From assembly GCA_937952975.1 (NCBI GenBank), contig CALFXX010000018.1:1-16807 (forward strand): a DNA stretch of 16,807 nt, read 5' to 3'. Below the pieces are notes generated by a model. The model searched no databases, was not told where the DNA came from, and saw only the letters and a list, made by a program, of their open reading frames with translations. Source of the stretch: an uncultured Alcaligenaceae bacterium (GTDB lineage: Bacteria > Pseudomonadota > Gammaproteobacteria > Burkholderiales > Burkholderiaceae_B). Both the position numbers and the translations under genes were made by a program. Positions 4,046 through 13,099 of this stretch are shown one piece after another; positions within the stretch are counted from its first letter, which is position 1; the number at the start of each line of letters is the position of its first letter.

Positions 4046-7000
4046 ATGCCTTACTCGTTTACCGAAAAAAAGCGCATCCGCAAAAGCTTCGCAAAGCGTG
4101 AGGACGTTCAAGACGTTCCTTTTTTGCTTGCGACACAGCTTCAATCATACCTAACCTTTCTGCAAGCTGAGGTCACACCCTCAACGCGCAAAGAGCAAGG
4201 GTTGCAAGCGGCCTTTAGTTCAATTTTTCCGATCGTCAGCCATAACCATATGGCGCGACTCGAGTTCGTCAGCTACGGCTTAGGCGAACCCGTGTTTGAC
4301 GTGAAAGAATGTCAGCTCCGTGGTCTGACATACGCATCCCCGTTGCGCGCTAAAGTGCGCCTCGTGTTGCTAGACCGCGAGATCTCTAAACCAACCGTCA
4401 AAGAAGTCAAAGAGCAAGAAGTCTACATGGGCGAAATTCCGCTCATGACTAGCACCGGCTCATTTGTCATCAACGGGACTGAGCGCGTCATTGTGTCTCA
4501 GTTGCATCGTTCACCCGGCGTGTTTTTTGAACACGATCGCGGCAAAACGCATAGCTCAGGAAAGCTGTTATTTTCGGCTCGCGTGATCCCCTACCGCGGT
4601 TCGTGGCTTGACTTTGAGTTCGACCCCAAAGACGTTTTGTTTTTCCGCGTCGACCGCCGTCGTAAGATGCCTGTCACGATCTTGCTTAAAGCAATTGGTC
4701 TGACAAGCGAAGCCATTTTGTCGCAGTTCTTCGTGTTCGATCAGTTCGAGCTGCAAGATGAAGGCGCCATGATGGAATTCGTGGGCGATCGCTGGAAAGG
4801 CGAGATGGCACGTTTTGACATCACCGACCGCAGTGGCAAAGTGCTTGTTGAAAAAGACAAGCGCGTGAATGCCAAGCATTTGCGTGATATCGCAGCAGCA
4901 AAGATTGAACGAATCTCTGTGCCCGAAGATTTCCTCATCGGACGTGTCTTGGCGACTAATATCGTTGATGCGGACACGGGTGAGTTGATCGCGTCTGCCA
5001 ATGACGAGATCACCGAAGGTGTGTTGAGTGCCCTGCGTATTGCCGGTGTGACAAACATCCAAACGCTTTACACCAACGACCTTGATTGCGGCCCTTACAT
5101 TTCGCAAACCTTGCGTACAGACGAGACCGCTGACCAGATGGCAGCCCGTGTCGCGATCTATCGCATGATGCGCCCTGGCGAGCCGCCAACAGAAGATGCA
5201 GTCGAAGCACTCTTCCAGCGTTTGTTTTACAGCGAAGACACCTACGATTTGTCGCGTGTCGGTCGTATGAAAGTCAACAGCCGACTTGGCCGCGGTGATG
5301 ACATCACCGGCGCGATGACGCTGACCAATGACGACATCCTCAAGGCGATTCAGATCCTCGTCGAGCTGCGCAACGGTCGCGGCCAGATCGATGATATCGA
5401 TCACTTGGGTAATCGTCGTGTGCGGTGTGTCGGTGAGTTGGCAGAGAACCAGTTCCGCGCAGGTTTGGTACGAGTCGAGCGCGCAGTCAAAGAGCGCTTG
5501 GGTCAAGCTGAAACAGAAAACCTGATGCCGCATGACTTGATCAATTCAAAGCCGATTTCAGCCGCGATCAAAGAGTTCTTTGGTTCAAGTCAGTTGTCGC
5601 AGTTTATGGATCAAACCAACCCCTTGTCTGAAATCACGCATAAGCGTCGCGTTTCAGCCTTAGGACCCGGCGGTTTGACTCGTGAGCGTGCAGGCTTTGA
5701 AGTTCGTGACGTGCACCCAACTCATTACGGTCGAGTTTGCCCGATTGAGACACCTGAAGGTCCGAACATCGGTCTGATTAACTCGATGGCGCTTTATGCT
5801 CGCTTAAATGAGTACGGGTTTCTTGAAACACCGTACCGCAAAGTGGTCGATAGCAGCGTCACGGATCAGATTGAATATTTGTCGGCCATTGCCGAAGGCG
5901 ATTACATCATTGCCCAGGCAAATGCTGAGCTAAGCGAAACAGGTCGCTTCACCGATGATCTCGTTGCTTGTCGTCAAGCTGGCGAGACCTTGCTGACTGC
6001 GCCCGCTAACGTGCATTACATGGACGTGGCGCCTTCGCAGATTGTGTCTGTTGCGGCATCGTTGATTCCATTCTTAGAACACGATGACGCGAACCGTGCG
6101 CTGATGGGTGCAAACATGCAGCGTCAAGCTGTTCCATGTTTACGTCCAGAAAAATCAGTGGTTGGTACCGGCATTGAGCGTACTGTTGCTGTTGACTCGG
6201 GTACAACCGTTCAAGCATTGCGTGGTGGCATTGTCGACCACGTTGATGCCGATCGTATTGTGATTCGGGTGAACGACGAAGAAAACGTCGCAGGCGAAGT
6301 CGGTGTTGATATTTACAACCTGATTAAATACACACGCTCAAATCAAAACACCAATATCAACCAACGCCCAATCGTGCGTCGTGGTGATCTGGTTGCTGCA
6401 GGCGATGTGTTGGCTGATGGCGCGTCAACAGACCTGGGCGAGTTAGCCCTCGGTCAAAATATGTTGATCGCCTTCATGCCCTGGAACGGCTATAACTTCG
6501 AAGACTCGATTCTGATCTCTGAAAAAGTTGTTGCAGATGACCGCTACACTTCGATTCATATCGAAGAGTTGACCGTTGTCGCACGCGATACCAAGCTTGG
6601 TCCTGAAGAAATTACACGCGACATCAGCAATTTGGCTGAGACACAATTGAACCGACTCGATGAGTCAGGCATTGTGCACATCGGTGCAGAAGTTCGTGCT
6701 GATGACGTGCTCGTGGGTAAAGTGACACCAAAAGGCGAAACACAGCTGACTCCTGAAGAAAAATTGCTTCGCGCAATTTTTGGCGAAAAAGCCTCTGACG
6801 TTAAAGATACTTCGCTGCGCGTGCCTTCAGGCATGATCGGTACAGTCATTGACGTGCAGGTGTTTACTCGCGAAGGGATCGTGCGTGATAAACGCGCGCA
6901 GGCCATCATTGATGATGAACTGCGTCGCTATCGTCAAGACCTGAACGATCAGTTGCGTATTGTCGAAAACGACACGTTTGACCGTATCGAAAAGATGTTG

Positions 7001-8158
7001 GTTAAAAAGATTGTCAATGGCGGTCCGCGTAAGTTGGCTAAGGGCGCAGTGTTGACCAAAGAATATTTGGTTGATCTCGACCGTTGGCAGTGGTTCGACA
7101 TTCGTCTTGCTGACGAAAGTCACGCTGTCGTGCTCGAGCAAGCTAAAGAATCTCTCGAACAAAAGCGTCATCAGTTTGACCTGGCCTTCGAAGAGAAACG
7201 CAAGAAATTGACCCAAGGCGATGAGCTGCCACCAGGCGTGCTCAAAATGATTAAGGTCTATCTCGCGGTTAAGCGTCGTCTGCAACCAGGCGACAAGATG
7301 GCTGGTCGTCACGGTAACAAAGGTGTTGTTTCACGCATTACGCCAGTTGAAGATATGCCACACATGGCTGACGGTACACCTGCCGACATCGTGTTGAATC
7401 CTCTGGGCGTGCCTTCACGGATGAACGTGGGTCAGGTTCTTGAAGTTCACCTCGGGTGGGCCGCTAAGGGCTTAGGCCATCGCATTGGTGACATGTTGCG
7501 TGACCAGCAAAAAGTTGAAGTTAAAAAACTTCGTACTTACCTTGACCAGGTCTACAACGGCACGGGCACAGGCGCACGTATTGAAGAACTCACTGATGAT
7601 GAAGTCATTGAGCTTGCACAAAATCTTAAAAACGGCGTGCCTTTCGCAACGCCAGTCTTTGACGGTGCGACTGAGCAAGAAATTACAAACATGCTCGAGT
7701 TGGCTTATCCCGACGAGATTGCCAAGCGCATGGGCCTCACAGAATCGCGCACACAAGCGTGGCTCTATGACGGTCGTACTGGCGAGCAGTTCGAGCGTCC
7801 AGTCACAGTCGGATACATGCATTACCTGAAGTTGCACCATTTGGTCGACGACAAGATGCATGCACGTTCGACCGGCCCATACTCGTTGGTGACGCAGCAG
7901 CCATTGGGCGGTAAAGCTCAGTTCGGTGGTCAGCGTTTCGGTGAGATGGAAGTCTGGGCACTCGAAGCATACGGCGCGTCGTACACGTTACAAGAGATGT
8001 TGACGGTGAAATCCGATGACATCGTGGGCCGTACCAAGGTATACGAAAACATTGTCAAGGGTGATCACACAATCGATGCAGGCATGCCTGAATCGTTTAA
8101 CGTGCTCGTCAAGGAAATTCGTTCCTTGGCACTTGACATGGATCTGGAGCGTAAATAA
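4046..8158 (+). CDS. rpoB: DNA-directed RNA polymerase subunit beta
   Basis: RpoB forms half of the polymerase active-site cleft and the rifampicin pocket. I chose ATG 4046 (protein begins MPYSFTEKK; 1370 residues, E. coli 1342) over the in-frame GTG at 4040, because CGGAG at 4036-4040 is the ribosome binding site and overlaps that GTG. The rifampicin region SQLSQFMDQTNPLSEITHKRR (515-535) is wild type at D522, H532 and S537 (E. coli 516, 526, 531), so sensitivity is expected. NFEDS with E819/D820 and GDKMAGRHGNKG (1082-1093, K1084 and K1092) match the E. coli active-site residues. The shift from +6 to +19 relative to E. coli shows 13 extra residues between about 820 and 1084. Residue 348 is Cys in DLDCGPYIS, where relatives I recall have Arg, His or Gln. 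Three hairpins precede the gene; rpoC overlaps its stop by one base. Confidence 0.98.
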   Translation: MPYSFTEKKRIRKSFAKREDVQDVPFLLATQLQSYLTFLQAEVTPSTRKEQGLQAAFSSIFPIVSHNHMARLEFVSYGLGEPVFDVKECQLRGLTYASPLRAKVRLVLLDREISKPTVKEVKEQEVYMGEIPLMTSTGSFVINGTERVIVSQLHRSPGVFFEHDRGKTHSSGKLLFSARVIPYRGSWLDFEFDPKDVLFFRVDRRRKMPVTILLKAIGLTSEAILSQFFVFDQFELQDEGAMMEFVGDRWKGEMARFDITDRSGKVLVEKDKRVNAKHLRDIAAAKIERISVPEDFLIGRVLATNIVDADTGELIASANDEITEGVLSALRIAGVTNIQTLYTNDLDCGPYISQTLRTDETADQMAARVAIYRMMRPGEPPTEDAVEALFQRLFYSEDTYDLSRVGRMKVNSRLGRGDDITGAMTLTNDDILKAIQILVELRNGRGQIDDIDHLGNRRVRCVGELAENQFRAGLVRVERAVKERLGQAETENLMPHDLINSKPISAAIKEFFGSSQLSQFMDQTNPLSEITHKRRVSALGPGGLTRERAGFEVRDVHPTHYGRVCPIETPEGPNIGLINSMALYARLNEYGFLETPYRKVVDSSVTDQIEYLSAIAEGDYIIAQANAELSETGRFTDDLVACRQAGETLLTAPANVHYMDVAPSQIVSVAASLIPFLEHDDANRALMGANMQRQAVPCLRPEKSVVGTGIERTVAVDSGTTVQALRGGIVDHVDADRIVIRVNDEENVAGEVGVDIYNLIKYTRSNQNTNINQRPIVRRGDLVAAGDVLADGASTDLGELALGQNMLIAFMPWNGYNFEDSILISEKVVADDRYTSIHIEELTVVARDTKLGPEEITRDISNLAETQLNRLDESGIVHIGAEVRADDVLVGKVTPKGETQLTPEEKLLRAIFGEKASDVKDTSLRVPSGMIGTVIDVQVFTREGIVRDKRAQAIIDDELRRYRQDLNDQLRIVENDTFDRIEKMLVKKIVNGGPRKLAKGAVLTKEYLVDLDRWQWFDIRLADESHAVVLEQAKESLEQKRHQFDLAFEEKRKKLTQGDELPPGVLKMIKVYLAVKRRLQPGDKMAGRHGNKGVVSRITPVEDMPHMADGTPADIVLNPLGVPSRMNVGQVLEVHLGWAAKGLGHRIGDMLRDQQKVEVKKLRTYLDQVYNGTGTGARIEELTDDEVIELAQNLKNGVPFATPVFDGATEQEITNMLELAYPDEIAKRMGLTESRTQAWLYDGRTGEQFERPVTVGYMHYLKLHHLVDDKMHARSTGPYSLVTQQPLGGKAQFGGQRFGEMEVWALEAYGASYTLQEMLTVKSDDIVGRTKVYENIVKGDHTIDAGMPESFNVLVKEIRSLALDMDLERK

Positions 8159-11100
8159 TGAAAGCGCTACTCGACCTTTTTAAACAGGTTTCGCAAGACG
8201 AACAGTTTGATGCCATCAAAATTGGCATCGCTTCCCCTGAAAAGATCCGTTCTTGGTCTTATGGTGAAGTGCGCAAGCCCGAGACCATCAATTACCGCAC
8301 GTTTAAACCCGAGCGCGATGGATTGTTTTGTTCAAAAATCTTTGGCCCAATCAAAGACTATGAATGCTTGTGCGGCAAATACAAGCGTCTGAAACATCGC
8401 GGCGTGATTTGCGAGAAGTGCGGCGTTGAAGTCACTGTTGCCAAAGTGCGTCGCGAACGCATGGGCCACATTGAGCTCGCCAGCCCCGTTGCACACATCT
8501 GGTTCTTAAAGAGCTTGCCTTCCCGCTTAGGGATGGTGCTCGATATGACCTTGCGTGATATCGAACGTGTTCTGTACTTTGAAGCATGGTGCGTGATTGA
8601 AGCAGGCATGACTCCGCTCAAGCGCGGTCAGATCATGTCTGACGACGACTTCATCGCTAAGACAGAAGAGTATGGTGATGACTTCCGCGCCTTGATGGGT
8701 GCAGAAGCCGTTCGCGAACTGTTGCGCACGATTGATATTGATCGTGAAGTTGAAACACTGCGCGCTGAACTGACTGCCACATCCTCAGAAGCTAAGATCA
8801 AGAAGATCTCAAAGCGCCTGAAAGTGCTTGAAGGCTTCCAGAAATCTGGCATCAAGGCAGAGTGGATGGTGATGGAAGTGCTGCCCGTGTTACCACCAGA
8901 CTTGCGTCCGTTGGTACCACTAGATGGCGGCCGTTTCGCGACCTCAGATCTGAACGATCTGTATCGCCGCGTCATCAACCGCAACAATCGCTTAAAGCGC
9001 CTGCTTGAACTCAAAGCGCCAGAGATCATCCTGCGTAACGAAAAGCGCATGCTGCAAGAGTCTGTTGACTCGCTGTTGGATAACGGTCGTCGCGGTAAAG
9101 CGATGACTGGCGCCAACAAGCGTCAACTGAAGTCGCTTGCTGACATGATTAAGGGCAAGAGCGGTCGTTTCCGTCAAAACTTGCTCGGTAAGCGTGTCGA
9201 CTACTCTGGCCGTTCAGTCATCGTGGTGGGGCCAACGCTCAAACTGCATCAGTGCGGCTTGCCCAAACTGATGGCCCTTGAGTTGTTTAAGCCATTCATT
9301 TTCAACCGTTTAGAGTTGATGGGTTTGGCCACCACAATCAAGGCGGCTAAAAAGCTTGTTGAAAGCCAAGAGCCAGTTGTCTGGGATATTCTCGAAGATG
9401 TGATTCGCGAACATCCTGTGATGCTGAACCGTGCGCCAACGCTGCACCGCTTAGGTATTCAGGCGTTTGAGCCAATCCTGATTGAGGGCAAAGCCATCCA
9501 GCTGCATCCTCTGGTTTGCGCTGCATTTAACGCCGACTTTGACGGCGACCAGATGGCTGTTCACGTACCACTGTCGCTCGAGGCTCAGGTCGAAGCGCGC
9601 ACATTGATGCTTGCATCGAACAACGTTTTGTTCCCAGCAAATGGTGAACCATCAATCGTTCCTTCACAAGATATCGTGTTGGGTTTGTATTACGCAACAC
9701 GCGAGCGCACAAACGGCAAGGGCGAAGGCATGTTCTTGGCTGATGTGGCCGAGGTGTATCGTGCGTACGACAATCGTGAAGTCACGCTGCAGACACGTAT
9801 TACAGTGCGTCTGCCTGAGTGGACGCGTGAAGGCAAAGACGAGTGGAGTGAAGGTGTTCAGCGCGTAGAGACGACTGTTGGTCGTGCCATGCTGTCTGAA
9901 ATCCTGCCACGCGGCCTGCCCTTCTCGGTCTTGAACCGTGCGCTGAAAAAGAAAGAAATTTCACGTCTGATCAACCAATCATTCCGTCGTTGCGGTTTGC
10001 GCGACACGGTGATTTTTGCCGACAAGCTGATGCAAGCGGGTTTCCGCCTTGCAACGCGCGGTGGTATTTCGATTGCCATGGGCGATATGTTGATCCCAGC
10101 CGCTAAGGTCGAAATTCTTGCAGAGGCAACGCGCGAAGTCAAAGAAATCGACAAGCAGTACTCGTCAGGTTTGGTGACGTCACAAGAGCGTTACAACAAC
10201 GTGGTGGATATCTGGGGCAAGGCCGGTGACAAAGTGGGTAAAGCCATGATGGAACAGCTTGCGACTGAGCCAGTTGTGGATCGTCACGGTGATAACGTCC
10301 GTCAAGAGTCGTTTAACTCGATTTACATGATGGCCGACTCAGGTGCGCGTGGTTCAGCAGCACAGATTCGTCAATTGGCGGGTATGCGCGGTCTGATGGC
10401 TAAGCCTGATGGCTCGATCATTGAAACCCCAATTACGGCTAACTTCCGCGAAGGCCTGAATGTGCTTCAGTACTTCATTTCAACCCACGGCGCTCGTAAA
10501 GGCTTGGCTGATACTGCGCTGAAGACTGCAAACTCTGGTTACCTGACACGTCGTCTGGTTGACGTGACGCAAGATTTGGTGATTACCATCAGCGATTGCG
10601 GCACGACCCAAGGCTACACAATGAAAGCGTTGGTCGAGGGCGGTGAAGTGATCGAGCCCTTGCGTGAGCGTATCTTAGGTCGCGTTGCGGCCGTAGATAT
10701 TGTGAACCCTGATACGCAAGAGACCGCTATTCATCAAGGCACCTTGCTAGATGAAGACCTCGTCGATTACATCGATAAGCTCGGTGTTGACGAAGTGCGC
10801 GTACGTACACCACTGACATGCGAAACACGTCATGGTCTGTGCGCACATTGCTATGGCCGTGACTTGGGTCGTGGCTATCTGGTGAACGTCGGCGAAGCGG
10901 TCGGTGTGATTGCTGCACAGTCAATCGGCGAGCCAGGCACGCAGTTGACGATGCGCACGTTCCACATCGGTGGTGCAGCATCGCGTTCGGCCATGGCCAG
11001 CGGCGTTGAAACCAAATCAAATGGTGTGGTGCGTTTTGCAAGCACAATGCGCTATGTCACCAATCCTAAGAAAGAGCGCGTTGCAATTTCGCGATCTGGC

Positions 11101-12372
11101 GAGTTGGTGATTTACGGCGATAACGATCGCGAGCGCGAGCGTCATAAAGTGCCCTACGGTGCAACGTTGCAAGTTCAAGACGGCGATGTGCTGAAAGCCG
11201 GCGCCCGTTTAGCAACTTGGGACCCTCTGACTCGTCCGATTGTGTCTGAGTACGCAGGTGCTGTGCGCTTCGAAAATATCGAAGAAGGCGGTACCGTCGC
11301 TAAGCAGGTTGATGACGTGACTGGTTTGTCAACGCTCGTTGTGATTACGCCTAAAACGCGTGGTGGCAAAGTTGCGATGCGCCCACAGATCAAACTGATT
11401 GGTGAAACCGGCGAAGAGGTCAAGATCGCGGGTACAGATCACTCAGTGAACATTTCTTTCCCAGTAGGTGCATTGATTACTGTGCGCGACGGGCAACAAG
11501 TTCAAGTCGGTGAAGTCTTGGCGCGTATTCCACAAGAATCGCAAAAAACTCGCGATATTACCGGTGGTTTGCCACGGGTTGCAGAACTGTTCGAAGCACG
11601 TTCACCGAAAGATGCTGGTATGTTGGCCGATATCACCGGTACAGTCTCTTTTGGTAAAGATACGAAGGGCAAGCAACGTTTGGTCATTACAGACCTCGAC
11701 GGTGAAGCCAATGAGTTCTTGATTCCAAAAGAGAAGCAAGTGCTTGTGCATGACGGTCAGGTCGTCAACAAAGGCGAGATGATTGTTGACGGCCCAGCTG
11801 ATCCACACGATATCTTGCGTTTACAAGGCATCGAGCGTTTGGCGACTTACGTCGTAGACGAAGTGCAGGACGTTTATCGTTTGCAAGGCGTGAAGATTAA
11901 CGACAAACACATTGAGGTGATTGTTCGCCAGATGTTGCGTCGAATTAACATCGTTGATGCAGGCGATACCTCGTTTATCACGGGCGAGCAGGTTGAGCGT
12001 GCCGAGTTGTTGAATGAAAACGATCGCATGGAAGCTGCCGGCAAACGGCCAGCGACCTACGACAACATTTTGCTTGGTATTACTAAAGCCTCGTTGTCGA
12101 CGGATTCGTTTATTTCAGCGGCGTCCTTCCAGGAAACCACCCGCGTTCTTACCGAGGCTGCCATTATGGGCAAGCGCGATGAGTTGCGTGGCTTGAAAGA
12201 AAACGTCATTGTGGGTCGCTTGATTCCAGCTGGTACCGGAATGGCCTACCACGTGGCGCGTAAAGAGAAAGAAGCTTTCGAGGCGGCAGAACGTGAGGCC
12301 GCCCGTCAGCAGGCAAACCCATTTGAAGATGCTCCTGTTGCTGCTGAAGCACCAGAGGCCACTGAAGAATAG
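8158..12372 (+). CDS. rpoC: DNA-directed RNA polymerase subunit beta'
   Basis: RpoC supplies the catalytic magnesium site and the clamp, bridge helix and trigger loop. The 1404 residues (E. coli 1407) keep E. coli numbering at every key point checked: the first zinc site C70, C72, C85, C88; the catalytic loop NADFDGDQM with D460, D462, D464; the second zinc site C814, C888, C895, C898; and the trigger loop TMRTFHIGG with H936. An acidic, Ala/Glu-rich tail ends the protein (NPFEDAPVAAEAPEATEE). The ATG shares its A with the rpoB TAA (TAATG, 8156-8160), with TGGAG at 8145-8149, so translation is coupled, as suits subunits needed one to one. A 12-bp hairpin follows the stop. Confidence 0.98.
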   Translation: MKALLDLFKQVSQDEQFDAIKIGIASPEKIRSWSYGEVRKPETINYRTFKPERDGLFCSKIFGPIKDYECLCGKYKRLKHRGVICEKCGVEVTVAKVRRERMGHIELASPVAHIWFLKSLPSRLGMVLDMTLRDIERVLYFEAWCVIEAGMTPLKRGQIMSDDDFIAKTEEYGDDFRALMGAEAVRELLRTIDIDREVETLRAELTATSSEAKIKKISKRLKVLEGFQKSGIKAEWMVMEVLPVLPPDLRPLVPLDGGRFATSDLNDLYRRVINRNNRLKRLLELKAPEIILRNEKRMLQESVDSLLDNGRRGKAMTGANKRQLKSLADMIKGKSGRFRQNLLGKRVDYSGRSVIVVGPTLKLHQCGLPKLMALELFKPFIFNRLELMGLATTIKAAKKLVESQEPVVWDILEDVIREHPVMLNRAPTLHRLGIQAFEPILIEGKAIQLHPLVCAAFNADFDGDQMAVHVPLSLEAQVEARTLMLASNNVLFPANGEPSIVPSQDIVLGLYYATRERTNGKGEGMFLADVAEVYRAYDNREVTLQTRITVRLPEWTREGKDEWSEGVQRVETTVGRAMLSEILPRGLPFSVLNRALKKKEISRLINQSFRRCGLRDTVIFADKLMQAGFRLATRGGISIAMGDMLIPAAKVEILAEATREVKEIDKQYSSGLVTSQERYNNVVDIWGKAGDKVGKAMMEQLATEPVVDRHGDNVRQESFNSIYMMADSGARGSAAQIRQLAGMRGLMAKPDGSIIETPITANFREGLNVLQYFISTHGARKGLADTALKTANSGYLTRRLVDVTQDLVITISDCGTTQGYTMKALVEGGEVIEPLRERILGRVAAVDIVNPDTQETAIHQGTLLDEDLVDYIDKLGVDEVRVRTPLTCETRHGLCAHCYGRDLGRGYLVNVGEAVGVIAAQSIGEPGTQLTMRTFHIGGAASRSAMASGVETKSNGVVRFASTMRYVTNPKKERVAISRSGELVIYGDNDRERERHKVPYGATLQVQDGDVLKAGARLATWDPLTRPIVSEYAGAVRFENIEEGGTVAKQVDDVTGLSTLVVITPKTRGGKVAMRPQIKLIGETGEEVKIAGTDHSVNISFPVGALITVRDGQQVQVGEVLARIPQESQKTRDITGGLPRVAELFEARSPKDAGMLADITGTVSFGKDTKGKQRLVITDLDGEANEFLIPKEKQVLVHDGQVVNKGEMIVDGPADPHDILRLQGIERLATYVVDEVQDVYRLQGVKINDKHIEVIVRQMLRRINIVDAGDTSFITGEQVERAELLNENDRMEAAGKRPATYDNILLGITKASLSTDSFISAASFQETTRVLTEAAIMGKRDELRGLKENVIVGRLIPAGTGMAYHVARKEKEAFEAAEREAARQQANPFEDAPVAAEAPEATEE

Positions 12373-12386
12373 GGTCGAGATTTTGT

Positions 12387-12419
12387 ACCCTGTCCCGGTT
12401 TATTTTGCTGGGATGGGGT
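12387..12419 (+). other. Strong hairpin after rpoC, without a T-run
   Basis: Bases 12387-12398 (ACCCTGTCCCGG) pair with 12408-12419 (CTGGGATGGGGT) in a 12-bp stem that includes three G-T wobbles, around the loop TTTATTTTG. It begins 15 bases after the rpoC stop. The sequence after it (GTCAAGATT) has no T-run, so it is not a canonical intrinsic terminator. It could protect the 3' end of rpoBC mRNA, mark a Rho-dependent end, or terminate weakly. Confidence 0.6.
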
Positions 12420-12447
12420 GTCAAGATTAGTAAAGGCGGTAAAGATT

Positions 12448-12483
12448 GACTTAAGGCGAGTCATAAAAAATTCACCTTAAGTC
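12448..12483 (+). repeat. Inverted repeat abutting the rpsL promoter
   Basis: GACTTAAGG (12448-12456) and CCTTAAGTC (12475-12483) are a perfect 9-bp inverted repeat; after one mismatch, GA (12458-12459) and TC (12472-12473) extend the match inward. The spacer holds CATAAAAAATT (12462-12472). The right arm ends two bases before the TTGACA at 12486. Each arm contains the palindrome CTTAAG; arm centres are 27 bp apart. The A-tract falls about where a distal UP-element subsite would be for the promoter. It may be an operator, an UP-element region or the end structure of the rpoC transcript. Confidence 0.7.
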
Positions 12484-12485
12484 GG

Positions 12486-12515
12486 TTGACATCATGTAGG
12501 GATTTACGCTAAGCT
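12486..12515 (+). promoter_or_regulatory. Probable sigma-70 promoter of the str operon (rpsL-rpsG-fusA-tuf)
   Basis: A perfect -35 TTGACA (12486-12491) is followed after 18 bases by TAAGCT (12510-12515), a moderate -10 (three of six consensus bases). Start would fall near 12522. The A-rich stretch at 12463-12472 upstream would suit an UP element. The site lies between rpoC and rpsL, where the str operon promoter is expected. The -10 and exact start are uncertain. Confidence 0.55.
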
Positions 12516-12521
12516 GTCAGG

Positions 12522-12718
12522 CTTACCGTAATTTTTGGGACTCAACAGCTCTGGGCTTGTTGATGCACCCTGGTTTGATTAGGCAAGACCCGCTCTTTTA
12601 CGGATTTCCGTTTGATGGTGGGCTCGCGCCAAGCTGCCCAGGAACGGGAATGCTGAAAACACGTGAGGCCAATGGATGCCAAAACGTAAGTACCAGCGAT
12701 AAAAGGGAATTAGAGGTT
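12522..12718 (+). other. Leader of about 200 bases upstream of rpsL
   Basis: If transcription starts near 12522, the rpsL mRNA has an unusually long untranslated leader. It contains a 7-bp hairpin (12542-12548 with 12557-12563), a small hairpin ACGG-ATTT-CCGT (12600-12611), a 5-bp stem TGGGC/GCCCA (12619-12623 with 12636-12640), and long-range pairing of CCTGG (12569-12573) with CCAGG (12638-12642). It is open in the rpsL frame from 12557, but nothing in that stretch resembles S12 or another known protein. I do not recognise it as a named RNA element. AAGGGA (12703-12708) is the likely rpsL ribosome binding site. Confidence 0.45.
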
Positions 12719-13099
12719 ATGCCAACCATTAGCCAGCTCGTGCGTAAACCGCGCGAAGTCAGCGTTAGCAAGAGCAAGAGCCCCGCGCTCGAAAATTGCC
12801 CTCAGCGACGCGGTGTGTGCACTCGTGTGTACACCACGACACCAAAAAAGCCTAACTCGGCCCTGCGTAAAGTCGCCAAAGTGCGTCTGACCAATGGATT
12901 CGAGATTATTTCGTACATCGGTGGTGAAGGCCACAACTTGCAAGAACACTCAGTCGTGCTCGTGCGCGGCGGTCGTGTAAAAGACTTGCCAGGTGTGCGT
13001 TATCACATCGTACGCGGATCGCTCGATTTGCAAGGCGTGAAAGATCGCAAGCAATCACGTTCTAAGTATGGTGCAAAGCGTCCAAAGCAAGCTAAGTAA
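12719..13099 (+). CDS. rpsL: 30S ribosomal protein S12
   Basis: S12 sits at the decoding centre and monitors codon-anticodon pairing. The 126-residue protein begins MPTISQLVRKPRE, the usual S12 start. It contains CPQRRGVCTRVYTTTPKKPNS (27-47) and GGRVKDLPGVRYH (84-96). K43 and K88, where streptomycin resistance changes arise, are wild type, and D89, the site methylthiolated by RimO in E. coli, is present. The frame stays open upstream to 12557, but the extra residues are unlike S12 and the normal start is at 12719. AAGGGA lies ten bases before it; AGAGG (12712-12716) is closer, at two bases. First gene of the str operon; 246 bases separate it from rpsG. Confidence 0.97.
   Translation: MPTISQLVRKPREVSVSKSKSPALENCPQRRGVCTRVYTTTPKKPNSALRKVAKVRLTNGFEIISYIGGEGHNLQEHSVVLVRGGRVKDLPGVRYHIVRGSLDLQGVKDRKQSRSKYGAKRPKQAK

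Noticed and set aside
4568..5533. Minus-strand open frame of 321 codons inside rpoB
   Set aside because: It is a shadow of the highly expressed rpoB frame; the translation is rich in Cys, His and Gln, has no recognisable domain, and lies wholly within a conserved gene. The same holds for minus-strand frames at 6827-7312, 7472-7861 and 8628-9119.
4046..12372. Intein or insertion in rpoB or rpoC
   Set aside because: Both proteins align by eye with E. coli numbering at all key motifs; the only length change is about 13 residues in a known variable region of RpoB.
12557..12718. A 54-codon N-terminal extension of S12 in frame
   Set aside because: S12 proteins start MPTI/MATV as at 12719, which gives the normal 126 residues. 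The extension has no S12-like sequence and the first codon has no good ribosome binding site.
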